The notes: generated by a model not told the origin, from the letters alone. A stretch of 62,603 nt of DNA from an uncultured Rhodobacterales bacterium (GCA_903873585.1 CAIQOV010000028.1:1-62603); one strand, 5' to 3'. Shown: positions 1-10,110, numbered from the stretch's first letter. Made by a program: numbers and translations.

Positions 1-1737
1 CTGAACGCCTGCGACTTTGGCGATTTGCTGCTGCATTGCGTGACGATCTTTCAAACCCATGCCGATGTGTTGGCACAATATCAACGCTGGTTTCGCTACA
101 TTCTGGTCGATGAATACCAAGACACCAATGTGGCGCAATATCTGTGGTTGCGGCTGTTGGCGCAGGGCCATCGCAACATCTGCTGCGTGGGCGATGATGA
201 CCAGTCGATCTATGGCTGGCGCGGCGCGGAAGTGGGCAATATCTTACGGTTCGAAAAGGACTTCCCCGGTGCCAAAGTGGTGCGGCTGGAACAAAACTAC
301 CGCTCGACCCCGCATATTCTGGCGGCTGCGTCTGGCGTGATCGCGGCCAATGCGGGGCGCTTGGGCAAGACGCTGTGGACCGAAGAAACCAATGGCGAAA
401 AGGTGCGCCTGATCGGCCATTGGGACGGCGAAGAAGAAGCCCGCTGGATCGGCGAAGAGGTCGAGGCCCTGCAACGCGGCGGGCGCGGCTTGGGGCTGAT
501 GGGGCTGGACGACATGGCCATTCTGGTGCGCGCCAGCCACCAGATGCGCGCCTTTGAAGACCGTTTCCTGACTATCGGCTTGCCCTACCGCGTGATCGGC
601 GGGCCGCGCTTTTACGAACGCCATGAAATCCGCGATGCCATGGCCTATTTTAGGCTGGCGGTCAGCCCCGAAGACGATCTGGCCTTTGAGCGCATCATCA
701 ACACCCCCAAACGCGGTTTGGGCGACAAGGCGCAGGCCGATCTGCAACGCACCGCCCGCTTGGCGGGCGTGCCCTTGCTAGACGGCGCGCGTGAAGTGCT
801 GGCCAAGGGCGAAATTGGCGGCAAAGGGGCCGCGCATCTGCGCGCCTTTGTGGGCAACATCGACCGCTGGCATCAGATGATCCAAGGCGCGCACAACCAT
901 ATCGAACTGGCCGAGCAGATTTTGGACGAATCCGGCTATACCGAAATGTGGCAGAACGACAAAACGCCAGAAGCGCCGGGCCGGCTGGAAAACCTGAAGG
1001 AACTGGTCAAAGCTTTGGAGCAGTTTGAAAACCTGCAAGGCTTTTTGGAACATGTCTCGTTGATTATGGACAATGAGACGGAAGAGGCGGCGGAAAAGGT
1101 GTCAATCATGACCCTGCACGCCGCCAAGGGGCTAGAGTTTCCCGCCGTCTTTCTGCCCGGATGGGAGGATGGCCTTTTCCCCAGCCAGCGCAGCATGGAT
1201 GAAAGCGGGCAAAAAGGGCTAGAGGAAGAGCGCCGCCTTGCCTATGTTGGCATCACGCGGGCCGAGCGGTTGTGCACCATCTCTTTCGCCTCGAACCGGC
1301 GGGTTTACGGCCAATGGCAAAGCCAAATGCCCAGCCGGTTTATTGACGAACTCCCCTCTGCCCATGTCGCCGTGCTTACCCCGCCCGGTCTGTATGGCGG
1401 CGGTTACGGCGCGGCGGCGGTGGGTTATAGTGCCGCGATTGACCAGCGCGCGACCAAGGCGGATGTCTATAACTCACCCGGATGGAAGCGGATGCAAGAC
1501 CGTGCGGGCACACGCGGTATGGCCCAACCGGCCGAGTCGCGCGGGATCGTGATTGATGCGCAGGCGGTGTCGCCCTACGGCATCGGCGACCGCGTGTTTC
1601 ATCAAAAGTTCGGCTACGGCGAGGTGATTTCAGTGGAAGGCGACAAGCTGGATATCGAATTTGACCATGCCGGATCGAAAAAGATCGTCGCCCGCTGGGT
1701 GATTGCAGCGCATCAGGTTTCAGACGTGCCGTTCTGA
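1..1737 (+). CDS. uvrD: UvrD/PcrA-type ATP-dependent DNA helicase (5' end outside window)
   Basis: Superfamily 1A 3'-5' DNA helicase of the UvrD/PcrA group, acting in nucleotide excision repair and replication-fork clearance. The frame is open from the first base, so Walker A and the N-terminus lie upstream; about 578 codons are present. Visible motifs are II (DEYQDTN, nt 109-129), III (GDDDQSIYGWRGA), IV (QNYRS), V (TLHAAKGLEF) and VI (VGITRAERL). The last ~50 residues, from YGIGDRVFHQKFGYG, look like the small Tudor-like domain at PcrA/UvrD C-termini. A leucine TTG at nt 25 is only an internal codon, not a start. A C/G-rich repeat follows the stop. The family is certain; uvrD versus pcrA is only a naming choice. 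Confidence 0.95.
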   Translation: MNACDFGDLLLHCVTIFQTHADVLAQYQRWFRYILVDEYQDTNVAQYLWLRLLAQGHRNICCVGDDDQSIYGWRGAEVGNILRFEKDFPGAKVVRLEQNYRSTPHILAAASGVIAANAGRLGKTLWTEETNGEKVRLIGHWDGEEEARWIGEEVEALQRGGRGLGLMGLDDMAILVRASHQMRAFEDRFLTIGLPYRVIGGPRFYERHEIRDAMAYFRLAVSPEDDLAFERIINTPKRGLGDKAQADLQRTARLAGVPLLDGAREVLAKGEIGGKGAAHLRAFVGNIDRWHQMIQGAHNHIELAEQILDESGYTEMWQNDKTPEAPGRLENLKELVKALEQFENLQGFLEHVSLIMDNETEEAAEKVSIMTLHAAKGLEFPAVFLPGWEDGLFPSQRSMDESGQKGLEEERRLAYVGITRAERLCTISFASNRRVYGQWQSQMPSRFIDELPSAHVAVLTPPGLYGGGYGAAAVGYSAAIDQRATKADVYNSPGWKRMQDRAGTRGMAQPAESRGIVIDAQAVSPYGIGDRVFHQKFGYGEVISVEGDKLDIEFDHAGSKKIVARWVIAAHQVSDVPF

Positions 1738-1756
1738 CACCGCAGCCCCGCCAAAG

Positions 1757-1809
1757 AGCGGGGGTTTCACACCCCCGCACCCCCGTGGGATATTTGTGCA
1801 CGTATGAAA
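1757..1809 (+). repeat. C/G-rich 3'-end repeat, copy 1
   Basis: A hairpin of the form AGCGGGGG-TTTCACA-CCCCCGC is followed by ACCCCCGTGGGATATTT and a tail ending in ATGAAA. It lies between the uvrD stop and the convergent benE stop. Related copies lie at 20054-20142, 36094-36116, 40786-40840 and 58718-58770, all just downstream of gene ends. It probably acts as a terminator or a REP-like element. Confidence 0.7.
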
Positions 1810-1813
1810 GGGG

Positions 1814-3019
1814 TTAGGGGCGCTTTGGTTTGACGACTTGGTCGAGGGCCAGCAGGCTTAAGCCCGCGATCAGGCCCCAGAAGGCAGAGCCTATGCCTGC
1901 GATGGCAAGGCCAGAGGCGGTTAAGGTGAGGGTGACGGTTGCTGCAAAGCGGGTTTGGGTGGCATGGTAGGCGTTGCCAAGGGCACCGGTGAGCGGGCCT
2001 AGCAGGGCAAGGCCGACCAGCAAGGTCAGGATATTGGGCGGCATGGATTGCAACACGGCGATGACCCAAGGGCCCGCCACACCTAGCATGACCCAGACGC
2101 AGGCGTAAGCAAGGCCCACTTTCCAGCGCTTGGTGCGGTTGGGGTGCACGTCGTCACCAAGGCAGATGGCGGCGGTGATGGCGGCCATAGAGACGGTGTG
2201 CGCGCCAAACAGGCCCGACAGGGCTGACAGGATGCCGGTGGTTTGTAAGGCTTGGCCCACCGGCGGTTCATACCCTGCGGCGCGCAGGGTGGCGAAACCG
2301 GGCAGGTTTTGGCTGGCCATGGTGACAAGATACAACGGCAGAGCAAGGCCGATCAGCACATCGGGGCGAAATTGCGGCGTGATCAGGGTGAGTGCGGGAT
2401 GCGGTGGGGTGAAGACCGGCAAGGCCGCGCCACTTGGTCCGAAGGCCAAGACCAAGCCCGCGCCAAGGGCGGCCAGCACGGCCAAGGCGGGATTGGCGCG
2501 GCGCACCACCGCGAAGACCGCCAGCAGGATGAGGCTGTTCGCCCCAAGCTGGCCGCTGATGGCCAAGCCTTTCAGGCAAAACGGCAGCAAGACGCCAGCC
2601 AACATGGCGGCGGCGATGGCATCGGGGATCTGGGCCACCAACCGCCCCAGCGGGCGCAGCGCGCCGGTTAGGGCGATAAGCGCCCCCGCCACAACAAAGG
2701 CCCCGACCGCTTGCGCCATGGTGATGCCCGAACTTGCCGCGATAAGGGCAGCCCCCGGGGTTGACCATGCCAGCACCACCGGCACGCGCGTGCGCCATGA
2801 CAAAAAGGCAGAGCCTGCGGCCTTGGCCAAGCACACCGCCAACAGCCAGCTTGCCGTTTGCGCCGGTGTCGCCCCCACGGCCTGCGCTGCGGCCAGCACC
2901 AAGGCCACCGTGCTGCCGTAGCCCACCAAGGCCGCGACGAGGGCGGCAGAGATCATCGAAAGCGGCATAAAGGTTCCAAACGGTGACGGTGCTTGCGCGG
3001 CCCGCACATTTGCGAACAA
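1814..3019 (-). CDS. benE: BenE family benzoate/H+ symporter-like membrane transporter
   Basis: A 401-residue inner-membrane protein with about ten to twelve hydrophobic segments, very rich in Ala, Leu and Gly. It carries features of the BenE family (NCS2-like fold): PLYLVTMASQNLPGF, and the loop ICLGDDVHPNRTKRWKVG that precedes a membrane segment. Known relatives move benzoate with protons. No benzoate-degradation genes are nearby, so the substrate here is unknown and the symbol is a family label. The start at 3019 is followed by a short hydrophilic stretch (MFANVRAAQAPSPFG) before the first membrane segment. The upstream djlA-like gene ends 34 nt away on the same strand, so co-transcription is possible. 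Confidence 0.85.
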   Translation of the reverse strand: MFANVRAAQAPSPFGTFMPLSMISAALVAALVGYGSTVALVLAAAQAVGATPAQTASWLLAVCLAKAAGSAFLSWRTRVPVVLAWSTPGAALIAASSGITMAQAVGAFVVAGALIALTGALRPLGRLVAQIPDAIAAAMLAGVLLPFCLKGLAISGQLGANSLILLAVFAVVRRANPALAVLAALGAGLVLAFGPSGAALPVFTPPHPALTLITPQFRPDVLIGLALPLYLVTMASQNLPGFATLRAAGYEPPVGQALQTTGILSALSGLFGAHTVSMAAITAAICLGDDVHPNRTKRWKVGLAYACVWVMLGVAGPWVIAVLQSMPPNILTLLVGLALLGPLTGALGNAYHATQTRFAATVTLTLTASGLAIAGIGSAFWGLIAGLSLLALDQVVKPKRP

Positions 3020-3053
3020 TCAATCACAAACGGCGCTTTGCCGCACCCATCGC

Positions 3054-3728
3054 TCATGCGCGGGCCTTTGAAATCTCTTCCCACGCGGCATTCAGCGCGC
3101 GCAGGCGGTCTTCGGCCAGCCTTACAGCTTCGGGCGGAACGCCGCGGGCGAGCATGGCATCGGGGTGAGAGGCTTTCACAGCCGCGCGCCACGCTTTGCG
3201 CACCGACCCGTCTGGGGCAGAGGGGTCAACGCCCAGCACGGCGTAAGGGTCATCTTGCACATGGCGCGCGCGCAGGGTGCGAAAGCACGGCTCATCAAGG
3301 CCAAAGATCTGCGTCACGCTGCGCAAAAACGCCTCTTCGGCGGGGTGAAAAGTTCGGTCGGCAACGGCGATGTGAAACAGCCCTTCCATCAGGTCAATCA
3401 TCACATCGCGGTCGGCGGGTTTGAACATGGCGCGGATTTTGCGGGCATAGGCGTCATAGCCTGCCACATCCTGACGCGCCAAATCAAAGACTTTGGCGGC
3501 GCTGGCCTCATCAGCCTTGGGAATGGTGAAGACACGGCGACAAGCGGCCACCTCGTCGCGCGTCACTAAGCCGTCAGCTTTGGCCATCTTCGCGGCCAAG
3601 GCGATGACGGCAATGGTGAAACCGACCGATCGTTCGGGTTTGGTGCGCAGCCGATCAAACAGCGCCCCAAGCCCTTCGCCAGCGGCAAGCGCACTTATGA
3701 TCTGGGCGATGCGGGACCAAATGGACAT
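3054..3728 (-). CDS. djlA: TerB / J-domain co-chaperone (DjlA-like)
   Basis: A 224-residue protein with an N-terminal TerB-like helical domain (roughly residues 30-145) and a C-terminal J domain (roughly 160-224). The diagnostic HPD tripeptide sits in KASHPDAM near residue 190. J domains stimulate the ATPase of DnaK. E. coli DjlA is membrane-anchored by an N-terminal helix, whereas this protein starts with the moderately hydrophobic WSRIAQIISALAAGEGLGAL, which might be a weak anchor. The start at 3728 is the only sensible one. It lies between the VOC gene and the benE-like gene, all on the minus strand. The exact DnaK client or stress role cannot be read from the sequence. Confidence 0.85.
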   Translation of the reverse strand: MSIWSRIAQIISALAAGEGLGALFDRLRTKPERSVGFTIAVIALAAKMAKADGLVTRDEVAACRRVFTIPKADEASAAKVFDLARQDVAGYDAYARKIRAMFKPADRDVMIDLMEGLFHIAVADRTFHPAEEAFLRSVTQIFGLDEPCFRTLRARHVQDDPYAVLGVDPSAPDGSVRKAWRAAVKASHPDAMLARGVPPEAVRLAEDRLRALNAAWEEISKARA

Positions 3729-3810
3729 GCACCACCTTAGCGCGACTTTGCGGCGCTGTCAGCGCGTGAATTGCAAAGATTGTGGCGCAAAAGTGTTGGC
3801 TTTTGGGGTC

Positions 3811-4422
3811 TTAGCCCAGCCTGCGCGTGCCAAACGGGGTTTGGAACGTGGCCGACAGGGATTTGCGCACGCCCTGCGCGATGATCACGCGCGGGTCGTG
3901 CAAGGTCAGGGCGGCGCGCAAGGCTTCGGCTTGGGGGTGTTCGATTGTCAGGCATTGCAGGCGCACGCCGACATCGGGCAGGGCTTGCGTGGGGTGCAGC
4001 GGGGTTTGCCACTCGATCAGCGCGGGATAAGCGCCGTCATAGGGCAAGATGCCATCGGTGGGCACGGCCATTTTCCAACGGTAATCGCCGCGCGCCAGCG
4101 ACAGGGGCACACCGCTGCCTCGCGGGCTGGTGGCAAGGGTTGTGGCCATATCATCGGTGCGCGCGACCCAGTTGGTCAGGCGGGGCGGGCCAGTGAAGCG
4201 GTCAAGGTCGAACCAGCGCGGTTGGGCGGGCGGGGCACCGGCGGGGTCAATTGCGATGACCTCAAGGTACAAATCGCCCAAGCCTAACAGGCGGTTGTGG
4301 GTGGCCATCAGGGGGTGCTGGCCGCCGCCTGCCATCTTGACGCCAAGGGCTTGCTCTACCCAATCAACACCTTCGTCCAAGGTGCGCGCTGAAATGGCGA
4401 TATGGTCAAAGGCCAGCGTCAT
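3811..4422 (-). CDS. VOC superfamily glyoxalase-like protein
   Basis: A 203-residue protein beginning TLAFDHIAISARTLDEGVDW, the typical opening of glyoxalase_3-type vicinal-oxygen-chelate proteins: a His near residue 7 in the first beta strand and a Glu in DLYLEVIAIDP near residue 55. These are the usual metal ligands. The substrate is unknown. Its ATG overlaps the ppx stop codon (shared ATGA at 4419-4422), so it is translationally coupled to ppx and closes the leftward permease-hdaA-ppk1-ppx chain. Nothing in the sequence links it to polyphosphate apart from position. Confidence 0.8.
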   Translation of the reverse strand: MTLAFDHIAISARTLDEGVDWVEQALGVKMAGGGQHPLMATHNRLLGLGDLYLEVIAIDPAGAPPAQPRWFDLDRFTGPPRLTNWVARTDDMATTLATSPRGSGVPLSLARGDYRWKMAVPTDGILPYDGAYPALIEWQTPLHPTQALPDVGVRLQCLTIEHPQAEALRAALTLHDPRVIIAQGVRKSLSATFQTPFGTRRLG

Positions 4423-5978
4423 TGCGGTTGCACCACGCTAATTTCGGCCCGCATCGCTTGGGCGAGAGAGGAGAAGCGGGCCTGCGCCACTTCGCCGTAA
4501 AGGTCATGGCCGTCTTGGGTTAGGTGCAGTTCTAAGACGCGCGATTGCTCATTCCACACCAAATGGCCCGCTTGTGCCGGATCACCGCCCGCAAACATTG
4601 CCCCAAAGCGCATGGCTTTGCCTAAGATTTCGGCCTCTTGAATCTGCGCATCGCTTAGCAGGCGAAACAGCGGTTCCAGCCGCGATCCTGCGCGCGAGTT
4701 TTTGTAGCGGTGCAGCAAGGACAGGCCCAAGAACACCCGCCCAGGGTGATCGAGCCCGCCAAGGTTGGCGCGGGTGGCGTTGTCAAAGCACGCCTCGGCG
4801 CGGTAGTCGGGGTGGGCGCGCCATGTGGTGTCATGCAACAGGCAGGCCGCTTTCATCAGGCGCAGACGCTGCGCATCGGCGTTGGGAAACAGCGGCAAAA
4901 GGAATTCGAACAATCGTTTGCCTGTGCCCGGAATGCGCGCTGCGGTTTGTTCGCTGACCCGTGCCGCTTCGATCAACGGGTCGCGCTGGCGCAGGCGTTC
5001 GGGCATGACTTCGTACAGCAACCCCTCGCGGATACCGTAGGCCGAGATGTCAATTTCTGACGGCTTGAGCATCAAGATCAACTCGCGCAGAACATCGCAA
5101 GCCAAGGGCACCAGTTCCATCCGTTCCGCCGAGGTGCCGGTGCGCGCGCGCAAGGCGGCAAGATCGGCGCTTTGAATCCAGTCGAGCGTTTCCAGCAGCG
5201 CATCGGGCATCATGCGGTATTCGTGCAGAACGGTCAGCGGGTAATTGCGCCGTTCCATATCAAGGCGGGCGATAACGCGCCATGAACCGCCGACGAGGTA
5301 AATCCGCTCGCCTTGCGATTGCACTTTGGCCTGCAAGTCTTTGATCAGGCGATCAATATGCGCCGCGCGCACCTTTGGGCCGCCTTGTACTTGCTGCAAG
5401 CGAAACGGCCCTAGGGCCGATGTGGCGCGCCGCCCCACTTTGCCATCGCCAATCCGCGCCAGTTCCATCGAATTGCCGCCGATGTCGCAGACCACGCCTT
5501 TGGCATCGGGCCAGCCCAAAAGCACGCCTTGGGCCGACAAGCGCGCTTCTTCGTCGCCATCAACCACCCAGATTTTTAGGCCGGTTTGTTCGAGCACCTC
5601 TTTTTGGAAATCCGGCCCATCTTCGGCTTCGCGTGCGGCGGCGGTGGCGACCACGGTCAGATTTTCAATTCCCATGCCTTTGGCGAGCAGGGCAAAGCGT
5701 TTCAGCGCGGTCAGGGCGCGCTTGCGGCCTTCGGGGTTCAAACGGTTGGTTTCGGCCAGCCCTTTGCCCAAGCCACACATGATCTTTTCATTGTAAAAAT
5801 AGGCCGGAGAGCGCGCAGCCCCATCAAACACCACCATCCGAACAGAGTTTGACCCCACATCCACCACGCCCACACGGCTTAACGCGCGCGCCATTGGGTC
5901 ATCAAACAGGCTGCGGCCGAACAGAACCTTGTCGGCGTCAGCTTGGTCTTCGCGGGTGGTTTTGGGTGATATGCTCAT
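4419..5978 (-). CDS. ppx: Exopolyphosphatase / guanosine pentaphosphatase (Ppx/GppA)
   Basis: An ASKHA-fold phosphatase that hydrolyses terminal phosphates from polyphosphate, or pppGpp to ppGpp. The N-terminal domain shows the paired phosphate-binding loops VGVVDVGSNSVRMVVFDG and VVCDIGGNSMELARIG. A C-terminal HD-like helical region includes LMKAACLLHDTTWRAHPDY. I start it at 5978 (MSISPKTTRED), preceded by GGGGA about 8 nt upstream. An earlier in-frame ATG at 6047 would add 23 residues of low-complexity sequence without a ribosome-binding site. At about 519 residues it is the length of long Ppx proteins. It lies downstream of ppk1 on the same strand, pairing polyphosphate synthesis and breakdown. 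Confidence 0.92.
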   Translation of the reverse strand: MSISPKTTREDQADADKVLFGRSLFDDPMARALSRVGVVDVGSNSVRMVVFDGAARSPAYFYNEKIMCGLGKGLAETNRLNPEGRKRALTALKRFALLAKGMGIENLTVVATAAAREAEDGPDFQKEVLEQTGLKIWVVDGDEEARLSAQGVLLGWPDAKGVVCDIGGNSMELARIGDGKVGRRATSALGPFRLQQVQGGPKVRAAHIDRLIKDLQAKVQSQGERIYLVGGSWRVIARLDMERRNYPLTVLHEYRMMPDALLETLDWIQSADLAALRARTGTSAERMELVPLACDVLRELILMLKPSEIDISAYGIREGLLYEVMPERLRQRDPLIEAARVSEQTAARIPGTGKRLFEFLLPLFPNADAQRLRLMKAACLLHDTTWRAHPDYRAEACFDNATRANLGGLDHPGRVFLGLSLLHRYKNSRAGSRLEPLFRLLSDAQIQEAEILGKAMRFGAMFAGGDPAQAGHLVWNEQSRVLELHLTQDGHDLYGEVAQARFSSLAQAMRAEISVVQPQ

Positions 5979-6071
5979 TCTCGATTCCCCGCCTTTTGGC
6001 CTTGATGGGTCGTCCATGCCGCACGATCCGCTCGCGGTCAACGTCACCTGTTAAGGCGGTGCGAAAAGGTC

Positions 6072-8246
6072 TTAGCCCTGCGTGCCTGCTAAACGTGGTG
6101 CGTCTTTGATGCCAGCCGAACCGCGCCCTGACAGCGAAGGGTTTTCCATGAAAAACCGGTGGCAGTTGAACAAAGAGGTCTGCGCCTTGGACAGGTCGCG
6201 TTCGTAGCTGCCATTGGCGTGCAGCAGCCAGCTTTGCGCCTCGTCGGCCAAATTGGCGGCCATGATTTGCCCCATGATCTGCGCGCGCACGGTGGGGTTG
6301 TGGATGGCGACCAAGGTTTCAACACGGCGCGACAGGTTGCGGTCCATCCAGTCGGCGGAAGACAAAAACACCAGCGCCTCGTTTGACGGCAGGCCGTGGC
6401 CGTTGCCAAAGCACACGATGCGGCTGTGTTCCAAAAAGCGGCCCACGACCGACTTGACGCGGATGTTTTCGGACAGGCCCTTGATGCCGGGCCGCAATCC
6501 GCAAATGCCGCGAATGATCAGGCTGATCTTCACCCCCGCTTGGGATGCCGCATAAAGCGCGTCGATCACATCGGGTTCGAATAGGGAATTGAGCTTGATC
6601 CAAATCTCGGCAGGCCGTCCCGCGCGGGCATGGTCAGCCTCGGCGGCGATCAGGGCCAGAAGGCGGGGCTTAAGGGTGATGGGGGCGATGGCGAGGTTTT
6701 CTAGCCCGGTGGGCTGCACATAGCCCGACAGGTAGTTGAACACCTTCGTCGCATCGCGCCCCAAGGCGGGGTCGCAGGTGAAAAAGCTAAGGTCGGTATA
6801 GATGCGCGCGGTGATCGGGTGGTAATTGCCCGTGCCGTAGTGGGTATAGGTGACCAGATTGTCCCCTTCGCGCCGCACCACGGTTGAGATTTTCGCGTGG
6901 GTTTTCATATGGGTAAAGCCGTACACCACATGCGCCCCCGCCCGTTCCAAGCGGCGTGATTGCAAGATGTTGGCGGCTTCGTCAAAGCGGGCTTTGAGTT
7001 CCACCAAAGCCGTGACCGACTTGCCGTTCTCTGCCGCCTCGCACAGGGCGGATACAATCGGGCTGTCGTGGCTGGTGCGGTAGAGTGTTTGTTTGATCGC
7101 CAGCACATCGGGGTCGCGCGCGGCTTGTTCCAAAAAGCGGATCACCGTGTCGAAGGTTTCGTAGGGGTGATGCAGCAGCATGTCTTTTTGGCGGATGGCG
7201 GCGAACAGGTCGCCGTCATGGTCTTGCACCCGTTCGGCCACGCGCGGGGTAAAGGGCGGCCACAGCAGATCGGGGCGTGACGATAGGACCAGTTGCTTTA
7301 GGTCTGCCACGCCCAAAAGCCCGCGCGCTTCGACCACTTCATCCGGTGTCACTGCCAGTTCGTGCATGATCATGGCGCGCAATTCTTCGGGCGCACCGGC
7401 GGATAGTTTCAGGCGGATCACCTCTCCCCGCCGACGCCGTTTCAGGGCGGTTTCAAATTCGCGCACAAGGTCTTCGGATTCTTCTTCCACTTCCAAATCG
7501 CTGTCACGCAGCACGCGGAACATGCAGTGGCCGCGATCGGTGTAGCCAGGAAACAGCATATCCAGATGCAGCAGCAGCAGTTCTTCCAACGGCAAAAAGC
7601 GCGCCTCGCCGGGTTTGCCGGGCAAAGGCACAAAGCGGGCGACCTGTTGGGGGATGGGCAGCAGCGCTTTCAAAGTGCGCCGGTCAGAGACCCGCTCCAG
7701 TTCCAGCGCCAGCGAAAAGCCGGTGTTGGGGATGAAGGGAAACGGGTGGGCAGGGTCAATCGCCAGCGGTGACAGAACGGGGAAGACTTTGGTCAGGAAG
7801 TTTTCTTCCAGCACCTTCAAATCGCGCACGGTGAGTTTAGAGCGGGTGAGGATGATAATCCCCTCCGCCTCCATCTCTTTTTTCAGCTTGTTGTAGACGG
7901 TTTGCTGCATCTGCATCAGGCGGCGGGCATCGGCGTGAATCAGGGTCAGTTGTTCGGCAGGGGTGCGCCCGTCGTCTGACAGGGGGGCGTTGCCATTGCG
8001 CACCTGCGCGCGCAGGCCCGCCACGCGCACGGTGTAAAACTCATCCAAGTTGGTGGCCGAGATGGACAAAAACCGCAGCCGTTCCAGCAGGGGCACGGCG
8101 GGGTTTGTCGCCTCATCTAACACGCGCCAGTTAAAGGCCAGCCATGACAATTCGCGGTTGAAAAAGCGGCGCGGCCCTGCGGTTTCGTCGACAGGATAGG
8201 GGACTGCGGCGGGGAAGGGGGCTTTGAGGAAATCGGTCTGGGTCAT
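6072..8246 (-). CDS. ppk1: Polyphosphate kinase 1
   Basis: A 724-residue PPK1, reversibly polymerising the ATP gamma-phosphate into polyphosphate. The start of the N domain is typical ([19 protein letters not shown]). The middle head domain follows. The C-terminal halves are phospholipase-D-like, with the phosphorylated histidine in [15 protein letters not shown] and the second conserved stretch [31 protein letters not shown]. It is full length. It lies 43 nt downstream of hdaA and about 93 nt upstream of ppx, so a permease-hdaA-ppk1-ppx-VOC operon is likely. Confidence 0.97.
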   Translation of the reverse strand: MTQTDFLKAPFPAAVPYPVDETAGPRRFFNRELSWLAFNWRVLDEATNPAVPLLERLRFLSISATNLDEFYTVRVAGLRAQVRNGNAPLSDDGRTPAEQLTLIHADARRLMQMQQTVYNKLKKEMEAEGIIILTRSKLTVRDLKVLEENFLTKVFPVLSPLAIDPAHPFPFIPNTGFSLALELERVSDRRTLKALLPIPQQVARFVPLPGKPGEARFLPLEELLLLHLDMLFPGYTDRGHCMFRVLRDSDLEVEEESEDLVREFETALKRRRRGEVIRLKLSAGAPEELRAMIMHELAVTPDEVVEARGLLGVADLKQLVLSSRPDLLWPPFTPRVAERVQDHDGDLFAAIRQKDMLLHHPYETFDTVIRFLEQAARDPDVLAIKQTLYRTSHDSPIVSALCEAAENGKSVTALVELKARFDEAANILQSRRLERAGAHVVYGFTHMKTHAKISTVVRREGDNLVTYTHYGTGNYHPITARIYTDLSFFTCDPALGRDATKVFNYLSGYVQPTGLENLAIAPITLKPRLLALIAAEADHARAGRPAEIWIKLNSLFEPDVIDALYAASQAGVKISLIIRGICGLRPGIKGLSENIRVKSVVGRFLEHSRIVCFGNGHGLPSNEALVFLSSADWMDRNLSRRVETLVAIHNPTVRAQIMGQIMAANLADEAQSWLLHANGSYERDLSKAQTSLFNCHRFFMENPSLSGRGSAGIKDAPRLAGTQG

Positions 8247-8289
8247 GGTTTATCCAAGGCGGGGCAGGGCGTGCCAGGAGCAACTTGTC

Positions 8290-8958
8290 TCACTCTGGCA
8301 GGGCACTGTCCAGCACCTCGGCGGCAAGGGCGCGGGTGACGGGGCGGTGGGTAGCCAAGGATCGGGCATCAAGGGCCGCAACCAAGGCTTGGGCTGCGGC
8401 GATAGAGCGTTCCATGCGGGGTAAAAGATACGGGATCAGCCGCGCCTCGGCGATGATCTGGCGGTCGGTGAACAGCTTTAGCAAAACGCCCGCCAACAGG
8501 TCGTCATCGGGCGGTTCTAGGCGGGCAATCGGCATGGCTTGCAGGCGTGAAAGCAGGTCGGGCAGGCAAAGCCCCCAATCGCGCGGCGCTGTGGGGGCTG
8601 TCAGCAGCAGGCGGCCTTGGGCGGTTAGGCGGTTGTACAGATGAAACAGCGCCTCTTCGGCGCGAGTGGTGACAAGATGGGCATCATCAAGGATGATGCA
8701 GGCGTCGGGGGCAATATAGGGCAGGCGGGCTTGCAGATCGGCCACGTTGACCCACATCGCTTGCGCCATCTCGGCCCAGATATGCGCCAGATGGGTTTTG
8801 CCCGACCCTTGCGGGCCAACCAGCAGCAACCGCCCGCCCGCCCAAGTGGCCCAGCCGTCCACCGCCGCCAGTGCCGCTTGGGTGGCGGGCGTGGCGATAA
8901 AGGCGCTGCGCTGCCAGCCTTGAATAAGCGGCAGGTCAAAGGTCAGTTGGCCTGTCAC
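8290..8958 (-). CDS. hdaA: HdaA, DnaA-related regulator of replication initiation
   Basis: A 222-residue AAA+ protein resembling the ATPase core of DnaA but lacking its DNA-binding domain, as in Hda/HdaA. Walker A is GPQGSGKTHLAH (around residues 49-60) and Walker B is CIILDDAHLV. Residues 4-9, QLTFDL, form a short clamp-binding motif like that by which Hda docks on DnaN and promotes hydrolysis of DnaA-ATP. In alphaproteobacteria such as Caulobacter this prevents re-initiation. The ATG overlaps the stop of the upstream permease gene (ATGA, 8955-8958). The annotation could also read DnaA/Hda family protein; the small size argues against true DnaA. Confidence 0.9.
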   Translation of the reverse strand: MTGQLTFDLPLIQGWQRSAFIATPATQAALAAVDGWATWAGGRLLLVGPQGSGKTHLAHIWAEMAQAMWVNVADLQARLPYIAPDACIILDDAHLVTTRAEEALFHLYNRLTAQGRLLLTAPTAPRDWGLCLPDLLSRLQAMPIARLEPPDDDLLAGVLLKLFTDRQIIAEARLIPYLLPRMERSIAAAQALVAALDARSLATHRPVTRALAAEVLDSALPE

Positions 8959-10022
8959 CCTTGGCCCTTATCTTGCGGGCCGTGGCCGCGGTACAGCAAG
9001 CTGTCTTGGTACTGCCCGATGGCAAAGCGCATCAACACCCCGATGGCTGCAGAGATCGGCACGGCCACCAGCATCCCCGCAATGCCAAAGATACCGCCAA
9101 ACAGCGACAGGGCGAACATCAGCCACACCGGATGAAGGCCGACCGATTTGCCCACAAGACGCGGGGTCAGCACATTGCCTTCCATAAACTGGCCAAAGGC
9201 AAACACGCCGCCGACAATGCCAATGGCAACCCAATCGCCCCAAAACTGGTACAGCGCAAAGCCCATCGCCAAGGCCCCGCCGATCAGCGCGCCGATATAG
9301 GGAATGACCGTCATCGCCCCCGCAATCGCGCCAATCACCAGCCCGAATTGCAACCCCGCCAGCACCAACCCCGAGGCATAATAGACCGCCAAAGTCAGGC
9401 ACACCGACACTTGGCCGCGCACAAAGCCTGCAAGGGCATTGTCCACCTCATGCGCCAGTTTGCGGATCACCGGAGCATGGTCGCGCGGCAAAAGATCGTC
9501 GATGCGCGCCACCAGCTTGTCCCAATCCATCAGCAGGTAAAACGCCACAACCGGCACGACCACGATGAAAAACAGCCAGCTCATCACCCCGAACACCGAC
9601 GACACCAAGCCCTGCGCCAAAGTCGCACCGCGCGCCTGAAGGGCAAGGGCGATTTGGTCAAGAGTGGTGCGCATGACAGAGGTGCTGTCGCTTAACTCTG
9701 GAAAGCGCAGGATCAAAAAGGCTTGAAACTCTGCCACCAAGGTCGGGGCTGCGGTGATCAGACCGCTCAGTTGCTGCACCAGCACCGGAATGACGGCCAG
9801 CACAACCAGCACCACCAACACCGTTGCCGCAATGGAAATCACCATCGTCGCCAACACCCGCGACAGGCCCAAACGTTCCAGCCGATCGGCCAAGGGATCA
9901 AGAAAATAGGCCACAGCCCCGCCCAACAAGAAAGGCAACAACACCGAGCCGAGATACCACAGCGCCACAAAGAACAAGATCGCAGCAATGGCCCAATAGC
10001 GCCCTTGGGTTTGGTTTGGCAC
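8955..10022 (-). CDS. AI-2E/PerM family permease
   Basis: A 355-residue inner-membrane protein of the AI-2 exporter-like (PerM/YdiK/TqsA) family. It has about seven or eight membrane segments, starting with YWAIAAILFFVALWYLG and LLPFLLGGAVAYFLDPLADRLER, which is the family's signature N-terminal pair. A conserved C-terminal block contains EGNVLTPRLVGKSVGLHPVWL. Members have been linked to autoinducer or ion export, but most are uncharacterised and the substrate here is unknown. It overlaps hdaA by 4 nt. This PerM-HdaA adjacency suggests the permease promoter also drives hdaA and perhaps ppk1. Confidence 0.88.
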   Translation of the reverse strand: MPNQTQGRYWAIAAILFFVALWYLGSVLLPFLLGGAVAYFLDPLADRLERLGLSRVLATMVISIAATVLVVLVVLAVIPVLVQQLSGLITAAPTLVAEFQAFLILRFPELSDSTSVMRTTLDQIALALQARGATLAQGLVSSVFGVMSWLFFIVVVPVVAFYLLMDWDKLVARIDDLLPRDHAPVIRKLAHEVDNALAGFVRGQVSVCLTLAVYYASGLVLAGLQFGLVIGAIAGAMTVIPYIGALIGGALAMGFALYQFWGDWVAIGIVGGVFAFGQFMEGNVLTPRLVGKSVGLHPVWLMFALSLFGGIFGIAGMLVAVPISAAIGVLMRFAIGQYQDSLLYRGHGPQDKGQG

Positions 10023-10093
10023 TGGCGAAACTCCTATTTAGGGATTTGGTATTGCCGATGAGGGGTTCGGATGCAAGGTTTGCCACGCCTTTA

Positions 10094-10110
10094 CCTGACA
10101 ATGTGTCAGG
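10094..10110. promoter_or_regulatory. Perfect 7-bp inverted repeat in the divergent permease/proS promoter region
   Basis: CCTGACA-ATG-TGTCAGG, followed on the plus strand by CTTTT. It sits about 70 bp upstream of the permease start and about 105 bp upstream of the proS start. It could be an operator or a small hairpin; I do not recognise a regulator. Confidence 0.4.
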